This document shows, one piece after another, positions 31,906-40,433 of a stretch of 64,000 nucleotides of DNA (positions within the stretch are counted from its first letter, which is position 1; each line of letters begins with the position of its first letter). The stretch comes from Paeniroseomonas aquatica. GTDB taxonomy: Bacteria > Pseudomonadota > Alphaproteobacteria > Acetobacterales > Acetobacteraceae. The notes beneath the pieces are model-generated. The model had not been told where the DNA came from and searched no databases. It was given only the letters and a program-made list of their open reading frames with translations. A program made the translations under genes and the position numbers. The DNA lies in contig NZ_JAUFPN010000197.1 in assembly GCF_030409335.1 (NCBI RefSeq), positions 62,001 to 126,000 of the forward strand. The letters run 5' to 3'.

Positions 31906-33216
31906 ATGATCCGCCGCGCCCTGTCCCTGCTCTATGTGCAGGTGCTGATCGCCATCGCCGTCGGCGTCACCCTCGGCGCGCTCTGGCCGGAGACCGGCGC
32001 GGCCATGAAGCCGCTCGGGGACGGCTTCATCAAGCTCATCAAGATGGTCATCGCCCCGGTGGTCTTCTGCACCGTGGTCCATGGCATCGCCAGCGTGCAG
32101 GACGCCGGCCGGGTCGGCCGCGTCGGCCTCAAGGCGCTGCTCTACTTCGAGGTGGTCTCCACCTTCGCGCTCGCCATCGGCCTCGGCGTCGCCAAGCTGT
32201 TCCAGACCGGCGCCGGCTTCAACATCGACCCCGCCCGGCTCGATGCCCATGCCATCCAGGGCTATACCCAGCGCGCCGAGGCGGACAGCTTCACCGCCCA
32301 CCTGATGGCGATCATCCCCGATACCTTCATCGGCGCCTTCGCCCAGGGCGAGCTGCTGCAGGTGCTGCTGCTCGCGGTGCTCACCGGCTTCGCCATCAAC
32401 GCCCTGCCGGAGAAGGGCAGGCTCGCCGCCAGCCATGCGGTGAACACCCTCAGCGAGATCTTCTTCGGCGTGGTCAAGATCGTGGTGCGGGCGGCGCCGG
32501 TCGGCGCCTTCGGCGCCATGGCCTTCACCATCGGCGCCTATGGCATCGCCTCGCTGCTGCAACTGGGCGAGCTGGTGGCGACCTTCTACCTCACCTCGGC
32601 GCTCTTCGTGCTGGTGGTGCTCGGGGCCATCGCCCGCTTCTGCGGCTTCTCCATCATCCGCTTCGTCGCCTATATCCGCGAGGAGCTGCTGATCGTCCTC
32701 GGCACCTCGAGCAGCGAGAGCGTGCTGCCGCAGCTCATGCGGAAGCTGCAGCGGCTCGGCTGCTCGCCCAACGTGGTCGGGCTGACGGTGCCGCTCGGCT
32801 ACAGCTTCAACCTCGACGGCACCAACATCTACATGACCCTGGCGACGCTCTTCCTCGCCTATGCGACGAACACGCCGCTGACCTGGGGCCAGGAGCTGAC
32901 CATCCTGCTGGTCGCCATGCTGACCTCGAAGGGCGCCTCCGGCGTCACCGGTGCCGGCTTCGTGACCCTGGCGGCCACCCTCTCGGTCATCCCGGACATC
33001 CCCATCACCGCGCTCGCGGTGCTGGTCGGCATCGACAAGTTCATGAGCGAATGCCGGGCGCTGACCAACCTCATCGGCAACGGCGTCGCCTGCATCGCGG
33101 TCAGCCGCTGGGAGAACGAGCTGGATACGGCGAAGCTCCAGGCCGAGCTCGCCCGCGGCCCCAGCACGCATGCGCTCGACGATGCCCGGCCCGCCCGGGC
33201 CGCCGCGGCGGAATAG
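31906..33216 (+). CDS. dctA: C4-dicarboxylate/cation symporter
   Basis: A 436-residue carrier of the DAACS family. The marks are [16 protein letters not shown] (the serine-rich hairpin HP1), [19 protein letters not shown] (NxDGT) and [19 protein letters not shown] (HP2), with [19 protein letters not shown] near the end. The N-terminus [20 protein letters not shown] and the preserved DctA form of these motifs point to succinate/fumarate/malate uptake in the inner membrane, driven by protons or sodium. AGGAG precedes the ATG. It stands alone, divergent from the small basic protein gene, with a 51-base gap to the RidA-like gene, and could share its transcript. Confidence 0.92.
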   Translation: MIRRALSLLYVQVLIAIAVGVTLGALWPETGAAMKPLGDGFIKLIKMVIAPVVFCTVVHGIASVQDAGRVGRVGLKALLYFEVVSTFALAIGLGVAKLFQTGAGFNIDPARLDAHAIQGYTQRAEADSFTAHLMAIIPDTFIGAFAQGELLQVLLLAVLTGFAINALPEKGRLAASHAVNTLSEIFFGVVKIVVRAAPVGAFGAMAFTIGAYGIASLLQLGELVATFYLTSALFVLVVLGAIARFCGFSIIRFVAYIREELLIVLGTSSSESVLPQLMRKLQRLGCSPNVVGLTVPLGYSFNLDGTNIYMTLATLFLAYATNTPLTWGQELTILLVAMLTSKGASGVTGAGFVTLAATLSVIPDIPITALAVLVGIDKFMSECRALTNLIGNGVACIAVSRWENELDTAKLQAELARGPSTHALDDARPARAAAAE

Positions 33217-33267
33217 CTTGCCGCCGGGGCCGCGCCGCGCGAGGCTCGGCCCCGGAGACCTTCGCGC

Positions 33268-33639
33268 ATGAGCCAGCCGCCGCTGTTCCCGCCCGCCCGC
33301 ACCGTCCCGCTCGGCGGCGGCGCCAAGCTGATCTTCTGCTCCGGCGTCACCGCCCGCGGCAGCGCCGCCGCCGGCGGCACGGTGCAGCTCCAGGCGCGCG
33401 AATGCCTCGCCCGGCTGGAACGCGCCCTGGCCGGGGAGGGGGCCGACCTTTCCCACCTGCTGAAGATCACCACCTGGCTCGACGACATGCGGCACTACCA
33501 GGGCTTCAACGAGGTCCGCCGTGCCGCCTTCGCCGGCCTCGCCACGCCGCCCGCCAGCACCTGCGTCGGCGGCGCCCGGTTCACCACCACCGATGTCTGC
33601 ATCGAGATCGAGGCCATCGCGGTGGTGCCGGCGGTATGA
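33268..33639 (+). CDS. RidA/YjgF-like family protein lacking the deaminase arginine
   Basis: A 123-residue RidA-fold protein: LGGGAKLIFCSGVTARGSAA, a middle helix ECLARLERALAGEGADLSH, TTWLDDMRHYQGFNEVRRAAF and a final strand IEIEAIAVV. In true RidA the PARxxV motif carries the Arg needed for imine deamination; here the matching stretch is PPASTCV, with Ala at that place, so it probably belongs to a Rid subgroup without the enamine deaminase activity. CGGAGA precedes the ATG. Its TGA overlaps the ATG of the Fe-S protein gene, so it is translated with that module. Confidence 0.85.
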   Translation: MSQPPLFPPARTVPLGGGAKLIFCSGVTARGSAAAGGTVQLQARECLARLERALAGEGADLSHLLKITTWLDDMRHYQGFNEVRRAAFAGLATPPASTCVGGARFTTTDVCIEIEAIAVVPAV

Positions 33640-34043
33640 GCCTCGCCGGGCATATCCGCGCCGAATCCGCCCGCCTCGCGGCGCTCTGCACCGGCTGCGG
33701 CGGCTGCGTCACGGCCTGCCCGATGGCCCCCTATGCCGCGGGCGTCGAGGCCGCCGGCCCGGCCGCGGTCGCCGCCGGCATGCTGGACGTGCTGCGCGAC
33801 GGGGCCGGCACCCCGGCGGCGCTGGCCTGGATCGCCGCCTGCACCCGCAGCGGCATCTGCACCCCGGCCTGCCCGGAGGGGCTCGACGCCGCCTTCATGC
33901 TGCGGCTGGCGCAATGGCGGGCCAAGGGCGCGCTGGGCACCCCGCCGCTGATCCCGGTGCGGGAGGACACGCAATACTCCCCCAAGGTGAAGGCCTTCGC
34001 CCGGCTGACCCTGACCGAGGAGGAGCAGTCCCGATGGCTATAG
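33636..34043 (+). CDS. Ferredoxin-like protein (HdrC/GlcF-type double cluster)
   Basis: A 135-residue protein with two cysteine groups. The first, CTGCGGCVTACP (C18, C21, C24, C28), is a standard 4Fe-4S set. The second, CTRSGICTPACP (C69, C75, C79), has Ser72 where the second Cys should be, so that cluster is either three-Cys ligated or altered. This is the N-terminal ferredoxin unit of HdrC, GlpC or GlcF type, split from the CCG-domain protein encoded directly downstream (ten-base overlap). Together they should move electrons from an oxidised substrate to the quinone pool or to another carrier. Confidence 0.85.
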   Translation: MSLAGHIRAESARLAALCTGCGGCVTACPMAPYAAGVEAAGPAAVAAGMLDVLRDGAGTPAALAWIAACTRSGICTPACPEGLDAAFMLRLAQWRAKGALGTPPLIPVREDTQYSPKVKAFARLTLTEEEQSRWL

Positions 34044-34876
34044 CCGGCGAGAAGGCCGTCTTCTGGTACGGCTGCAACATGACCCGCCATGGCGAGGTCA
34101 TCCGCGCCACAACCCGCCTGCTGGAGGCGGTCGGGGTGGAGGCCGCGCCCACCGGCGGCCCGGCGAGCTGCTGCGGCAGCCCCAAGGACGCCAGCGCCCG
34201 CATCAACGAGGGCATGGCCCGCCGCACCATCGAGGCCTTCAACGCGACGGGCCGGCAGAAAGTCGTCACCTGGTGCCCCTCCTGCCACATGAACATGCGG
34301 GACAGCATGGCGCCGGTGACGCCGACCAACTTCGAGACCGTCCATGTCACCGAGGTGCTGCACGCCGGGCGCGAGCGGCTGCGCCCGCTGCTGACCCGCC
34401 CCATCCCGGCCCGGGTGCTGCTGCACGGCCACCTCGGCTTCGACGGCCGCGTTCCGGTCAATACCCTGGTGCCGGACCTGCTGCGCCTCATCCCCGGCCT
34501 GACGGTGGTGGAGCACCCCTGCCGCGCGCCCGGCCACATGTGCTCCTCGCTCGCCGGGGTGCCCGGGGCGCTGGCCGATGCGCAGCGCGCGACGCTGGCC
34601 GCCATGGCCGAGGCCGGCGCCGATACGCTCTGCACCATCTTCCATTCCTGCCACCGCGAGCTGGTCGGGCTGGAGCAGAACCACCCGGTCACCGTGGTGA
34701 ACTGGATCCACCTGCTGGCCGCCAGCGCCGGCATCGCCGCCGAGGATGGCTACAAGGCCATGCGCAACGCGGCCGATCCGCGCGCGGCCCTGGGCGAGGC
34801 GGCCATCGCGGCGGTGGGCGAGGTGCCCTTCGGCCGGCTGGTCGAGCCGGAACTGCGCAAGGCACCGCCCGTCTGA
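34034..34876 (+). CDS. CCG-domain (heterodisulfide reductase B-like) Fe-S protein
   Basis: A 280-residue protein with two cysteine-rich CCG domains. The first has FWYGCNMTRH (C14), PASCCGSPKDAS (C46, C47) and VTWCPSCHMNMRD (C81, C84); the second has EHPCRAPGHMCSSL and CTIFHSCHREL. This is the HdrB / GlpC-C / GlcF-C type of non-cubane-cluster or heme-like electron carrier domain. It starts ten bases before the ferredoxin gene ends. With the RidA-like gene and the following MFS carrier it forms a module; a dehydrogenase subunit that would supply electrons is not visible, so the redox partner is unknown. Confidence 0.87.
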   Translation: MAIAGEKAVFWYGCNMTRHGEVIRATTRLLEAVGVEAAPTGGPASCCGSPKDASARINEGMARRTIEAFNATGRQKVVTWCPSCHMNMRDSMAPVTPTNFETVHVTEVLHAGRERLRPLLTRPIPARVLLHGHLGFDGRVPVNTLVPDLLRLIPGLTVVEHPCRAPGHMCSSLAGVPGALADAQRATLAAMAEAGADTLCTIFHSCHRELVGLEQNHPVTVVNWIHLLAASAGIAAEDGYKAMRNAADPRAALGEAAIAAVGEVPFGRLVEPELRKAPPV

Positions 34877-34984
34877 AGGCTTGACGGGGCGCGCCCGGGG
34901 GCGGACCGTTCCCCGCACGAGAAGCCCCGCCGACGGAGCCAACCGCCGCAGGGGGCAGCCGGGTGATCCCAGGGAGGATAGCCC

Positions 34985-36397
34985 ATGTTCGCCTTGCTCG
35001 ATCGCCAGGAACGGCTGACCGGCAACCAGAAGCGCATCATCACCGCCGCCATCCTCGGCGATGCGCTGGAATTCTTCGACTACTTCCTGATCGGCTTCGT
35101 GCTGCCCTTCATGATCGGCAGCTGGAACCTCACCTTCGGGCAGTCGGCGGTCATGCTGCTCTCCTCCGGCGTCGGGGCGATGGCCGGCGCCGTCTTCTGG
35201 GGCTGGATGGCGGACCGCATCGGCCGGCGGCCGGTCTTCAACCTGACCATCCTGAATTTCTCGCTGGCCACCGGGGCGCTGTACTTCACCCCGGACAACG
35301 GCCTCGCCTACCTCGTCTTCTTCCGCTTCCTGGTCGGCTTCGGCGTGGGCGGGCTCTATTGCGTCGATCTGCCGCTGGTGCAGGAATTCATGCCGGCGCG
35401 GAAGCGCGGCTTCATCGGCGGCCTGGTCACCTGCTTCATCCCGATCGGCGTCATGTTCGGCGCCGTCGCCGGCGGCTTCCTGGCGGAGTCGGTCGGCTGG
35501 CGCGGCCTGTTTGCGATCGGCGTGCTGCCCGGGCTGCTGGTGCTGCTGGTCCGCCTCTGGGTGCCGGAATCGCCCCGCTGGCTGCTGCGCCAGGGCAGGG
35601 TGGGGGAGGCCAAGAAATCGCTCGCCTGGGCGCTCGAGGTCAGCCCGCAGTCGCTGCCCGACCCGCGGCCGGAGGATATCGGCAGCGCCGAGCAGAAGCC
35701 CAGCTGGTCCGAGCTGTTCCGCCACCCGCGCAGCCTCATCGTCTCCTGGTTCGGCAACCTCGGGGCGCAGACCGGGGTCTATGGCGTCACCCTCTGGGCG
35801 CCGACCCTCTTCGTGCTGCTGCTGCAGGTCACGCCGGCCGATGCCAGCAAGCTGATGATCGGGCTGACCCTCGGCGGCGTCATCGGCCGCATCAGCTTCG
35901 CGGTGATGTCGGAGCGCATCGGCCGGCGGCCGGCGGGCGGGCTGCTCGGCTTCGGCGCGGCGCTGTTCCTGGTGCTGGCCGGCGTCTTCCACGCCGACAT
36001 GGTCTTCGGCGTCTCCGCCTTCTGGCTGCTGCTGATCGCCGCCTTCTTCTTCGCCGACGGCGGCTTCGCCATCGTCGGCCCCTATGCCGCCGAGGTCTGG
36101 CCGGCGCATCTGCGCACCAGCGGCATGGGCAGCGCCTATGGCTTCGGCGGGCTCGGCAAGATCATCGGCCCGCTCGGCCTGGCGCTGGTGGTCGGCAGCG
36201 CCAATGTGGTGAAGCCGGAAGCCTCGGTGGAACACCTCCTGCCGGCCTTCCTCTACCTGGCGTCCTGGTTCGCCATGGCGGGGGCGGTCTATCTCTTCCT
36301 CGGGATCGAGACCCGCGGTCGCTCGATCGAGGAGATCGACCGCAGCCTGGCCGGCGAGGCGGCGGCGCCGGCCGCAGCGTCGTTGCGGCGGGCCTGA
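34985..36397 (+). CDS. MFS transporter (organic acid/sugar porter type)
   Basis: A 470-residue twelve-helix carrier. The first helix carries GDALEFFDYFLIGFVLPF, the loop 2-3 motif is GWMADRIGRRPVFN, and ERIGRRPAGG repeats it in the second half; PESPRWLLRQGRVGEA marks the central loop as in sugar-porter/AAHS members. Acidic residues in helix 1 (D and E of GDALEFFD) are typical of proton-coupled aromatic or organic acid porters. GGGAGGATAG lies upstream. It is 108 bases downstream of the CCG protein, and CTTGACG at about 34882 could be a -35 box for it. It ends in a strong hairpin. Substrate unknown. Confidence 0.88.
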   Translation: MFALLDRQERLTGNQKRIITAAILGDALEFFDYFLIGFVLPFMIGSWNLTFGQSAVMLLSSGVGAMAGAVFWGWMADRIGRRPVFNLTILNFSLATGALYFTPDNGLAYLVFFRFLVGFGVGGLYCVDLPLVQEFMPARKRGFIGGLVTCFIPIGVMFGAVAGGFLAESVGWRGLFAIGVLPGLLVLLVRLWVPESPRWLLRQGRVGEAKKSLAWALEVSPQSLPDPRPEDIGSAEQKPSWSELFRHPRSLIVSWFGNLGAQTGVYGVTLWAPTLFVLLLQVTPADASKLMIGLTLGGVIGRISFAVMSERIGRRPAGGLLGFGAALFLVLAGVFHADMVFGVSAFWLLLIAAFFFADGGFAIVGPYAAEVWPAHLRTSGMGSAYGFGGLGKIIGPLGLALVVGSANVVKPEASVEHLLPAFLYLASWFAMAGAVYLFLGIETRGRSIEEIDRSLAGEAAAPAAASLRRA

Positions 36398-36406
36398 GGA
36401 AGGCAA

Positions 36407-36440
36407 GGCCGGGGAAGGAAAGGCGTTCCTTCCCCAGGCC
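36407..36440. terminator. Strong hairpin between convergent MFS and glutathione transferase genes
   Basis: GGGGAAGGAA (36411-36420) pairs perfectly with TTCCTTCCCC (36426-36435) around an AGGCG loop, and flanking GGCC (36407-36410 and 36437-36440) extends the stem. It lies ten bases after the MFS stop and 14 before the convergent glutathione transferase stop, so it should terminate both. Confidence 0.75.
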
Positions 36441-36453
36441 CCATCCTTCCTGT

Positions 36454-37329
36454 CTAGGAGCTGGGCGCGAGCTTGTCCTGGGTCTTGGTCTCGAAGTCGG
36501 CGGCGTCGTGGCGCTCGTGCAACTGGCTCGAGGGCTCGCCCTGGACGCGGTTGACCATCCGGCCGCGCTTCGCCGCCGGGCGGGCGTGGATCGCCTCGGC
36601 CCAGCGCTGGACGTTCCTGTAGGACTGCACGTCGAGGAATTCGGCGGCGTTGTAGAGCCAGCCCTTGGCCAGCCCGCCGTACCAGGGCCAGACCGCGATG
36701 TCGGCGATGGTGTAGTCCGGCCCCGCCAGATACTCGCTCTCGCCCAGCCGGCGGTCGAGCACGTCGAGCTGGCGCTTGGTTTCCATCGCGAAGCGGTCGA
36801 TCGGGTATTCCATCTTGAACGGTGCATAGGCGTAGAAATGCCCGAAGCCGCCGCCGAGATAGGGCGCGCTGCCCATCTGCCAGAACAGCCAGGACAGGCA
36901 CTCGGCCCGCTTCGCCGGCTCGGTCGGCAGGAAGGCGCCGAATTTCTCGGCCAGGTGCATCAGGATGGCGCCGCTCTCGAAGACCCGGATCGGCTGCGGC
37001 CCGCTGCGGTCGAGCAGGGCGGGGATCTTGGAATTCGGGTTGATGCCGACGAAGCCGCTGCCGAACTGGTCGCCGTCGCCGATCTTGATCAACCAGGCGT
37101 CGTATTCGGCGCCCGTGTGGCCGGCGGCCAGCAGCTCCTCCAGCATCACCGTCACCTTCACGCCGTTCGGCGTGCCGAGCGAGTAGAGCTGCAGCGGATG
37201 GCGGCCGACCGGCAGCTCCTTCTCGTGCGTCGCGCCCGCGGTCGGGCGGTTGGTATTGGCGAAGCGGCCGCCGTTGGCCTTGTTCCAGACCCAGACCTTG
37301 GGCGGCGTGTAGTCCGACTGCTCACTCAT
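36454..37329 (-). CDS. yghU: Glutathione S-transferase, YghU type
   Basis: A 291-residue glutathione transferase of the disulfide-bond oxidoreductase Nu class. YTPPKVWVWNKANGGRFANT and NRPTAGATHEKELPVG are the N-terminal extension unique to YghU, followed by HPLQLYSLGTPNGVKVT, NPNSKIPALLDRSGPQPIRV (cis-Pro with the ESGAILMHLAEKFG glutathione site) and the helical domain with YTIADIAVWPWYGGLAKGWL. It binds two glutathiones and acts in disulfide reduction. A dyad stands in the upstream gap, 5' of its start. It could have its own promoter or be read from the Bug trio. Confidence 0.93.
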   Translation of the reverse strand: MSEQSDYTPPKVWVWNKANGGRFANTNRPTAGATHEKELPVGRHPLQLYSLGTPNGVKVTVMLEELLAAGHTGAEYDAWLIKIGDGDQFGSGFVGINPNSKIPALLDRSGPQPIRVFESGAILMHLAEKFGAFLPTEPAKRAECLSWLFWQMGSAPYLGGGFGHFYAYAPFKMEYPIDRFAMETKRQLDVLDRRLGESEYLAGPDYTIADIAVWPWYGGLAKGWLYNAAEFLDVQSYRNVQRWAEAIHARPAAKRGRMVNRVQGEPSSQLHERHDAADFETKTQDKLAPSS

Positions 37330-37333
37330 GGGC

Positions 37334-37374
37334 GAAGCTCCTCATTCCGGTCCGGAGGATAGATGAGGCGCTTC
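37334..37374. promoter_or_regulatory. Long imperfect dyad between the Bug trio and yghU
   Basis: GAAGC-T-CCTCAT (37334-37345) pairs with ATGAGG-C-GCTTC (37363-37374), a 12-position stem with one mismatch. The loop contains TCCGGTCCGGA, itself a mirror-like pair. On the reverse strand it lies 30 bases past the Bug gene end and directly before the yghU start (37329). It could be a terminator, operator or leader structure. Confidence 0.5.
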
Positions 37375-37405
37375 GGGGAGAATACCGATCCCCCCCGCGC
37401 GATAT

Positions 37406-38383
37406 TCAGCCGTCGATGCTGAGGTTCAACCGCGCGGCGATCTCGGTCCATTCCCGCAGGTTCTTCTCGATCTGCGCCTTGAAGGCGGCCGGGTCCTGGT
37501 AGCTCGGGATGGTGTCGATCGCCAGCAGCCGCTGGTGCGTCTCGGGCTTCGCCGCCGCCACCCGGAAGGCGCTCACCAGCCGCTCCAGCACCGCCGGCGG
37601 GGTGCGGGCCGGGGCCAGCAGGCCGGAGAAGCCGCTGAAGGCGAAGCGGTCGGAGAAGCCGGCCTCCTTCAGCGTCGGCACCTGCGGCATCGAGGGCACC
37701 CGCGCCACGCCGCTGCTCGCCAGGGCGCGCACCCGCCCGGCCCGCATCATCTCCCCGGCCGCGGCCATGCTGTGGAAGCCGCCGTGGATCGAGCCGCCCA
37801 GCATGTCCTGCAGCATCGGCGTCTCGCCGCGATAGGCGACATGCGTCATCTCGAGCTTCGCCTCCTCCGCCACCATCAGCGCGAAGGCATGCCCGGTCGA
37901 GCCTGGCGCATAGGAGCCGAGCGAGAGGTCCCGCCCGCGGCCCCAGGCGGCGAATTCGGCCATGGTGGTGACGCCGGCCGGCACCGCCGGCCCGACGCAG
38001 AACAGGATGGAGGTGGTCCCCAGCCGGCCGATCGGGGCGAAATCATGGACCGGGTCGTAGGGGAAGCGCCGCATCACCACCGGGGACTGGATATGCGTGG
38101 TGATGGTAAACAGCAGCGAATAGCCGTCGGGCGGGACCTTGGCCGCCGCCTCGGTGCCGATCAGCCCGCCGCCGCCGCCGCGGTTCTCGATGATGATGGT
38201 CTGGCCGAGTTCGGGCTGCATCCCCTCGGCGGCGATGCGGGCCCAGGTATCGGTGCCGCCGCCGGGCGGGAAAGGAACGATGAAGCGGATCGGCCGGTCG
38301 GGGAAGCCGCCTTGCGCCCGGGCGATCCAGGGCGTGGCGAGAGCCGGCAAGGCCAGCAGGGCACGTCTCGTCGTCATCGTCAT
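37406..38383 (-). CDS. Tripartite tricarboxylate transporter (Bug) substrate-binding protein
   Basis: A 325-residue receptor, third of an overlapping trio. MTMTTRRALLALPALATPWI is a Tat-like signal. Motifs: DRPIRFIVPFPPGGGTDTWA, IIIENRGGGGGLIGTEAAAK, PPDGYSLLFTITTH, RRFPYDPVHDFAPIGRLGTT and MTHVAYRGETPMLQDMLGG. Its ATG (38383) overlaps the TGA of the preceding gene as TGATG. The shared ITTHxQ and RRFPYDPVxDFxPIGRLGTT segments make it a close paralogue of the gene at 39360, while the middle gene is more divergent. Ligand unknown; no membrane partners nearby. Confidence 0.9.
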   Translation of the reverse strand: MTMTTRRALLALPALATPWIARAQGGFPDRPIRFIVPFPPGGGTDTWARIAAEGMQPELGQTIIIENRGGGGGLIGTEAAAKVPPDGYSLLFTITTHIQSPVVMRRFPYDPVHDFAPIGRLGTTSILFCVGPAVPAGVTTMAEFAAWGRGRDLSLGSYAPGSTGHAFALMVAEEAKLEMTHVAYRGETPMLQDMLGGSIHGGFHSMAAAGEMMRAGRVRALASSGVARVPSMPQVPTLKEAGFSDRFAFSGFSGLLAPARTPPAVLERLVSAFRVAAAKPETHQRLLAIDTIPSYQDPAAFKAQIEKNLREWTEIAARLNLSIDG

Positions 38384-39363
38384 CAGCCATCCACCGTCAG
38401 GTTCATCGCGGTCGCCAATTCGGTCCACTCCGCCAGCTGCGCCGCGATCTCGGCGCGGAACTCCACCGGGCCGAGCCAGCCCGGCAGGGTGTCGATCTCG
38501 AGCAGCCGCCGCACCACCGCCTCCCGCCGCATCGCCTCGGCGAAGGTCTCGGCCAGCCGCGCCTGCACCGGTGCCGGCACCCGCGCCGGGGCAAAGAGCC
38601 CGATGAAGCCGGACATGCCGAAGGCCGCGGGATAGCCGAGCTCGAGGAAGGTCGGCAGCTCCGGCAGCGAGGGCACCCGGCGCCGGCCCAGCACCGCCAG
38701 CGGCCGCAGCCGGCCCGAGCGGATGAAATCCCCCGCCGCGGTCATGCTGTGGAAGCCGCAGGCGATCCGCCCGCCGAGGATATCGGTCAGCATCGGCGCC
38801 TCGCCGCGGTAGCCGACATGGGTCATGCCGAGCCGGTCGGTATCCGAGTAGAGCTGCGCGAAGGCATGCCCCGAGGAGCCCGTGGCATAGGAGCCGAAGG
38901 ACAGGTCCTTCCCCCGCGCCCAGGCGCTGAACTCGGCCGGCGTCGTCGCCGGGATCTCCGGCCGGATGCAGAAGGGCAGCGGCGTGGTGCCGAGCTTGCC
39001 GACCGGGGCGAAATCCTCGAGCGGCTGGTAGGGCCAGCGGCGGAACACCACCGGCGACTGGATGAAGGGGCTGATGGTGAAGAGCAGCGTGTTGCCGTCG
39101 GCCGGCCCCTTCGCCACCGCCTCGGTCCCGACCATGCCGCCGGCGCCGCTGCGGTTCTCGATGACGATGGGCTGGCCGAGCGAGGCGCCCATCGCCTCGG
39201 CGATCAGCCGCGACCAGATGTCGGTCGCCCCGCCCGGCGGGAAGGGCACCACGAAGCGGATGGGACGGTCGGGCCAGGGCGGTTGCGCCAGGGCCGGGCT
39301 GATGGCCGGGGTGGCGAGCAGGCTGGGCAGGGCAAGCAGGCGTCGGCGCTTCATGCAGGTCAT
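38383..39363 (-). CDS. Tripartite tricarboxylate transporter (Bug) substrate-binding protein
   Basis: A 326-residue receptor, the middle gene of the trio. The start at 39363 gives MTCMKRRRLLALPSLLATPA and an ATGA overlap with the preceding gene; the ATG at 39354 (MKRRRLL) is an equally good signal start. Motifs: DRPIRFVVPFPPGGATDIWS, IVIENRSGAGGMVGTEAVAK, ADGNTLLFTISPFIQS, RRWPYQPLEDFAPVGKLGTT and MTHVGYRGEAPMLTDILGG. It differs from its neighbours in the ligand loop (GGATD against GGGTD) and TISPFIQ, so it may bind a different acid. Confidence 0.9.
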   Translation of the reverse strand: MTCMKRRRLLALPSLLATPAISPALAQPPWPDRPIRFVVPFPPGGATDIWSRLIAEAMGASLGQPIVIENRSGAGGMVGTEAVAKGPADGNTLLFTISPFIQSPVVFRRWPYQPLEDFAPVGKLGTTPLPFCIRPEIPATTPAEFSAWARGKDLSFGSYATGSSGHAFAQLYSDTDRLGMTHVGYRGEAPMLTDILGGRIACGFHSMTAAGDFIRSGRLRPLAVLGRRRVPSLPELPTFLELGYPAAFGMSGFIGLFAPARVPAPVQARLAETFAEAMRREAVVRRLLEIDTLPGWLGPVEFRAEIAAQLAEWTELATAMNLTVDG

Positions 39364-40337
39364 CCGGTGGCATAGAGGTCGAGGGATTCGGCCAGCTCCG
39401 CCCATTGCCGCAGGGTCCGCTGGACCGAGGCGCGGAAGGTCTCCGGGTCCTCGTAGCCCGGGGTGGTGTCGATGGCGCGCAGCCGCGCCAGCATGGCCTC
39501 GCTGGTCGCCACCCGGCGGAAGGCCGCGACCAGCCGGTCCTTCGCCGCCTGCGGCACCCGCGCCGGGGCGAAAAGCCCGGTGAAGCCGGTGAAGTCGAAG
39601 CGGCGGGAATAGCCGAGCTCGATCAGGGTCGGGATCTCGGCGGCAAGCGACGGCACCCGGTCCGGCCCGCCGGTCGCCAGCGGCCGGATGCGCCGCGCCC
39701 GGATCATCTCGCCCGAGGCGGTCATGCTGTTGAAGCTGCCGTGGAAGCTGCCGGCCAGCAGGTCCTGCAGCATCGGCGCCTCGCCGCGATAGGCGACTTG
39801 CGTGACCTGCAGCTTCGCCTCCTCGGCCAGCAGCACGGCGAAGGCATGGCCGGTCGAGCCCTGGCCGTAATTGCCGAAGGCCAGCGGCCGGCCGCGGCCC
39901 CAGGCGACGAAGTCGGCCAGGTCCTTCACCGCGGCCGGCACCGAGGGGCCGACGCAGAAGGTGATGGCGGTGGTGCCGAGCCGGCCGATGGGGAAGAAAT
40001 CCGCCACCGGGTCGTAGGGGAAGCGGCGGAAGGTGACCGGCGCCTGGACATGGGTGGTGATGTTGTAGAGCAGCGTGTAGCCGTCCGCCGGTGCCTTGGC
40101 CGCCGCCTCGGTGCCGACCATGCCGCCGCCGCCGCCGCGGTTCTCGATCAGGATCGGCTGGCCGAGCTCGGCCTGCAGCGGCTCGGCCACCATCCGCGCC
40201 CAGACATCGGTGCCGCCGCCGGGCGGGAAGGGGACGATGAAGCGGATCGGCCGGTCGGGATAGGCCGGCTGGGCGCGTGCCAGGCCGGGGGCTGCCAGCA
40301 TGCCGGCCGTGAGGCCTGCGAGGCTCCTACGCTGCAT
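39360..40337 (-). CDS. Tripartite tricarboxylate transporter (Bug) substrate-binding protein
   Basis: A 325-residue receptor, first gene of the trio, with signal MQRRSLAGLTAGMLAAPGLA. Motifs: DRPIRFIVPFPPGGGTDVWA, ILIENRGGGGGMVGTEAAAK, DGYTLLYNITTHVQ, RRFPYDPVADFFPIGRLGTT and VTQVAYRGEAPMLQDLLAG. GGAGGGAG precedes the ATG at 40337 (14 bases away to its centre, with a shorter GTGCATCC spacer). Its TGA overlaps the next ATG as ATGA. Nearly the same architecture as the gene at 37406 indicates tandem duplication within this trio. Confidence 0.9.
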   Translation of the reverse strand: MQRRSLAGLTAGMLAAPGLARAQPAYPDRPIRFIVPFPPGGGTDVWARMVAEPLQAELGQPILIENRGGGGGMVGTEAAAKAPADGYTLLYNITTHVQAPVTFRRFPYDPVADFFPIGRLGTTAITFCVGPSVPAAVKDLADFVAWGRGRPLAFGNYGQGSTGHAFAVLLAEEAKLQVTQVAYRGEAPMLQDLLAGSFHGSFNSMTASGEMIRARRIRPLATGGPDRVPSLAAEIPTLIELGYSRRFDFTGFTGLFAPARVPQAAKDRLVAAFRRVATSEAMLARLRAIDTTPGYEDPETFRASVQRTLRQWAELAESLDLYATG

Positions 40338-40433
40338 GGATGCACTCCCTCCGGCGGGCCGTTCTGCTGGGGCCCTGCGCGGCCAGCCTAGGTCGGGCGC
40401 GGCCCCGGCCGCAAGCCGAACCGGGCGCCCGCC

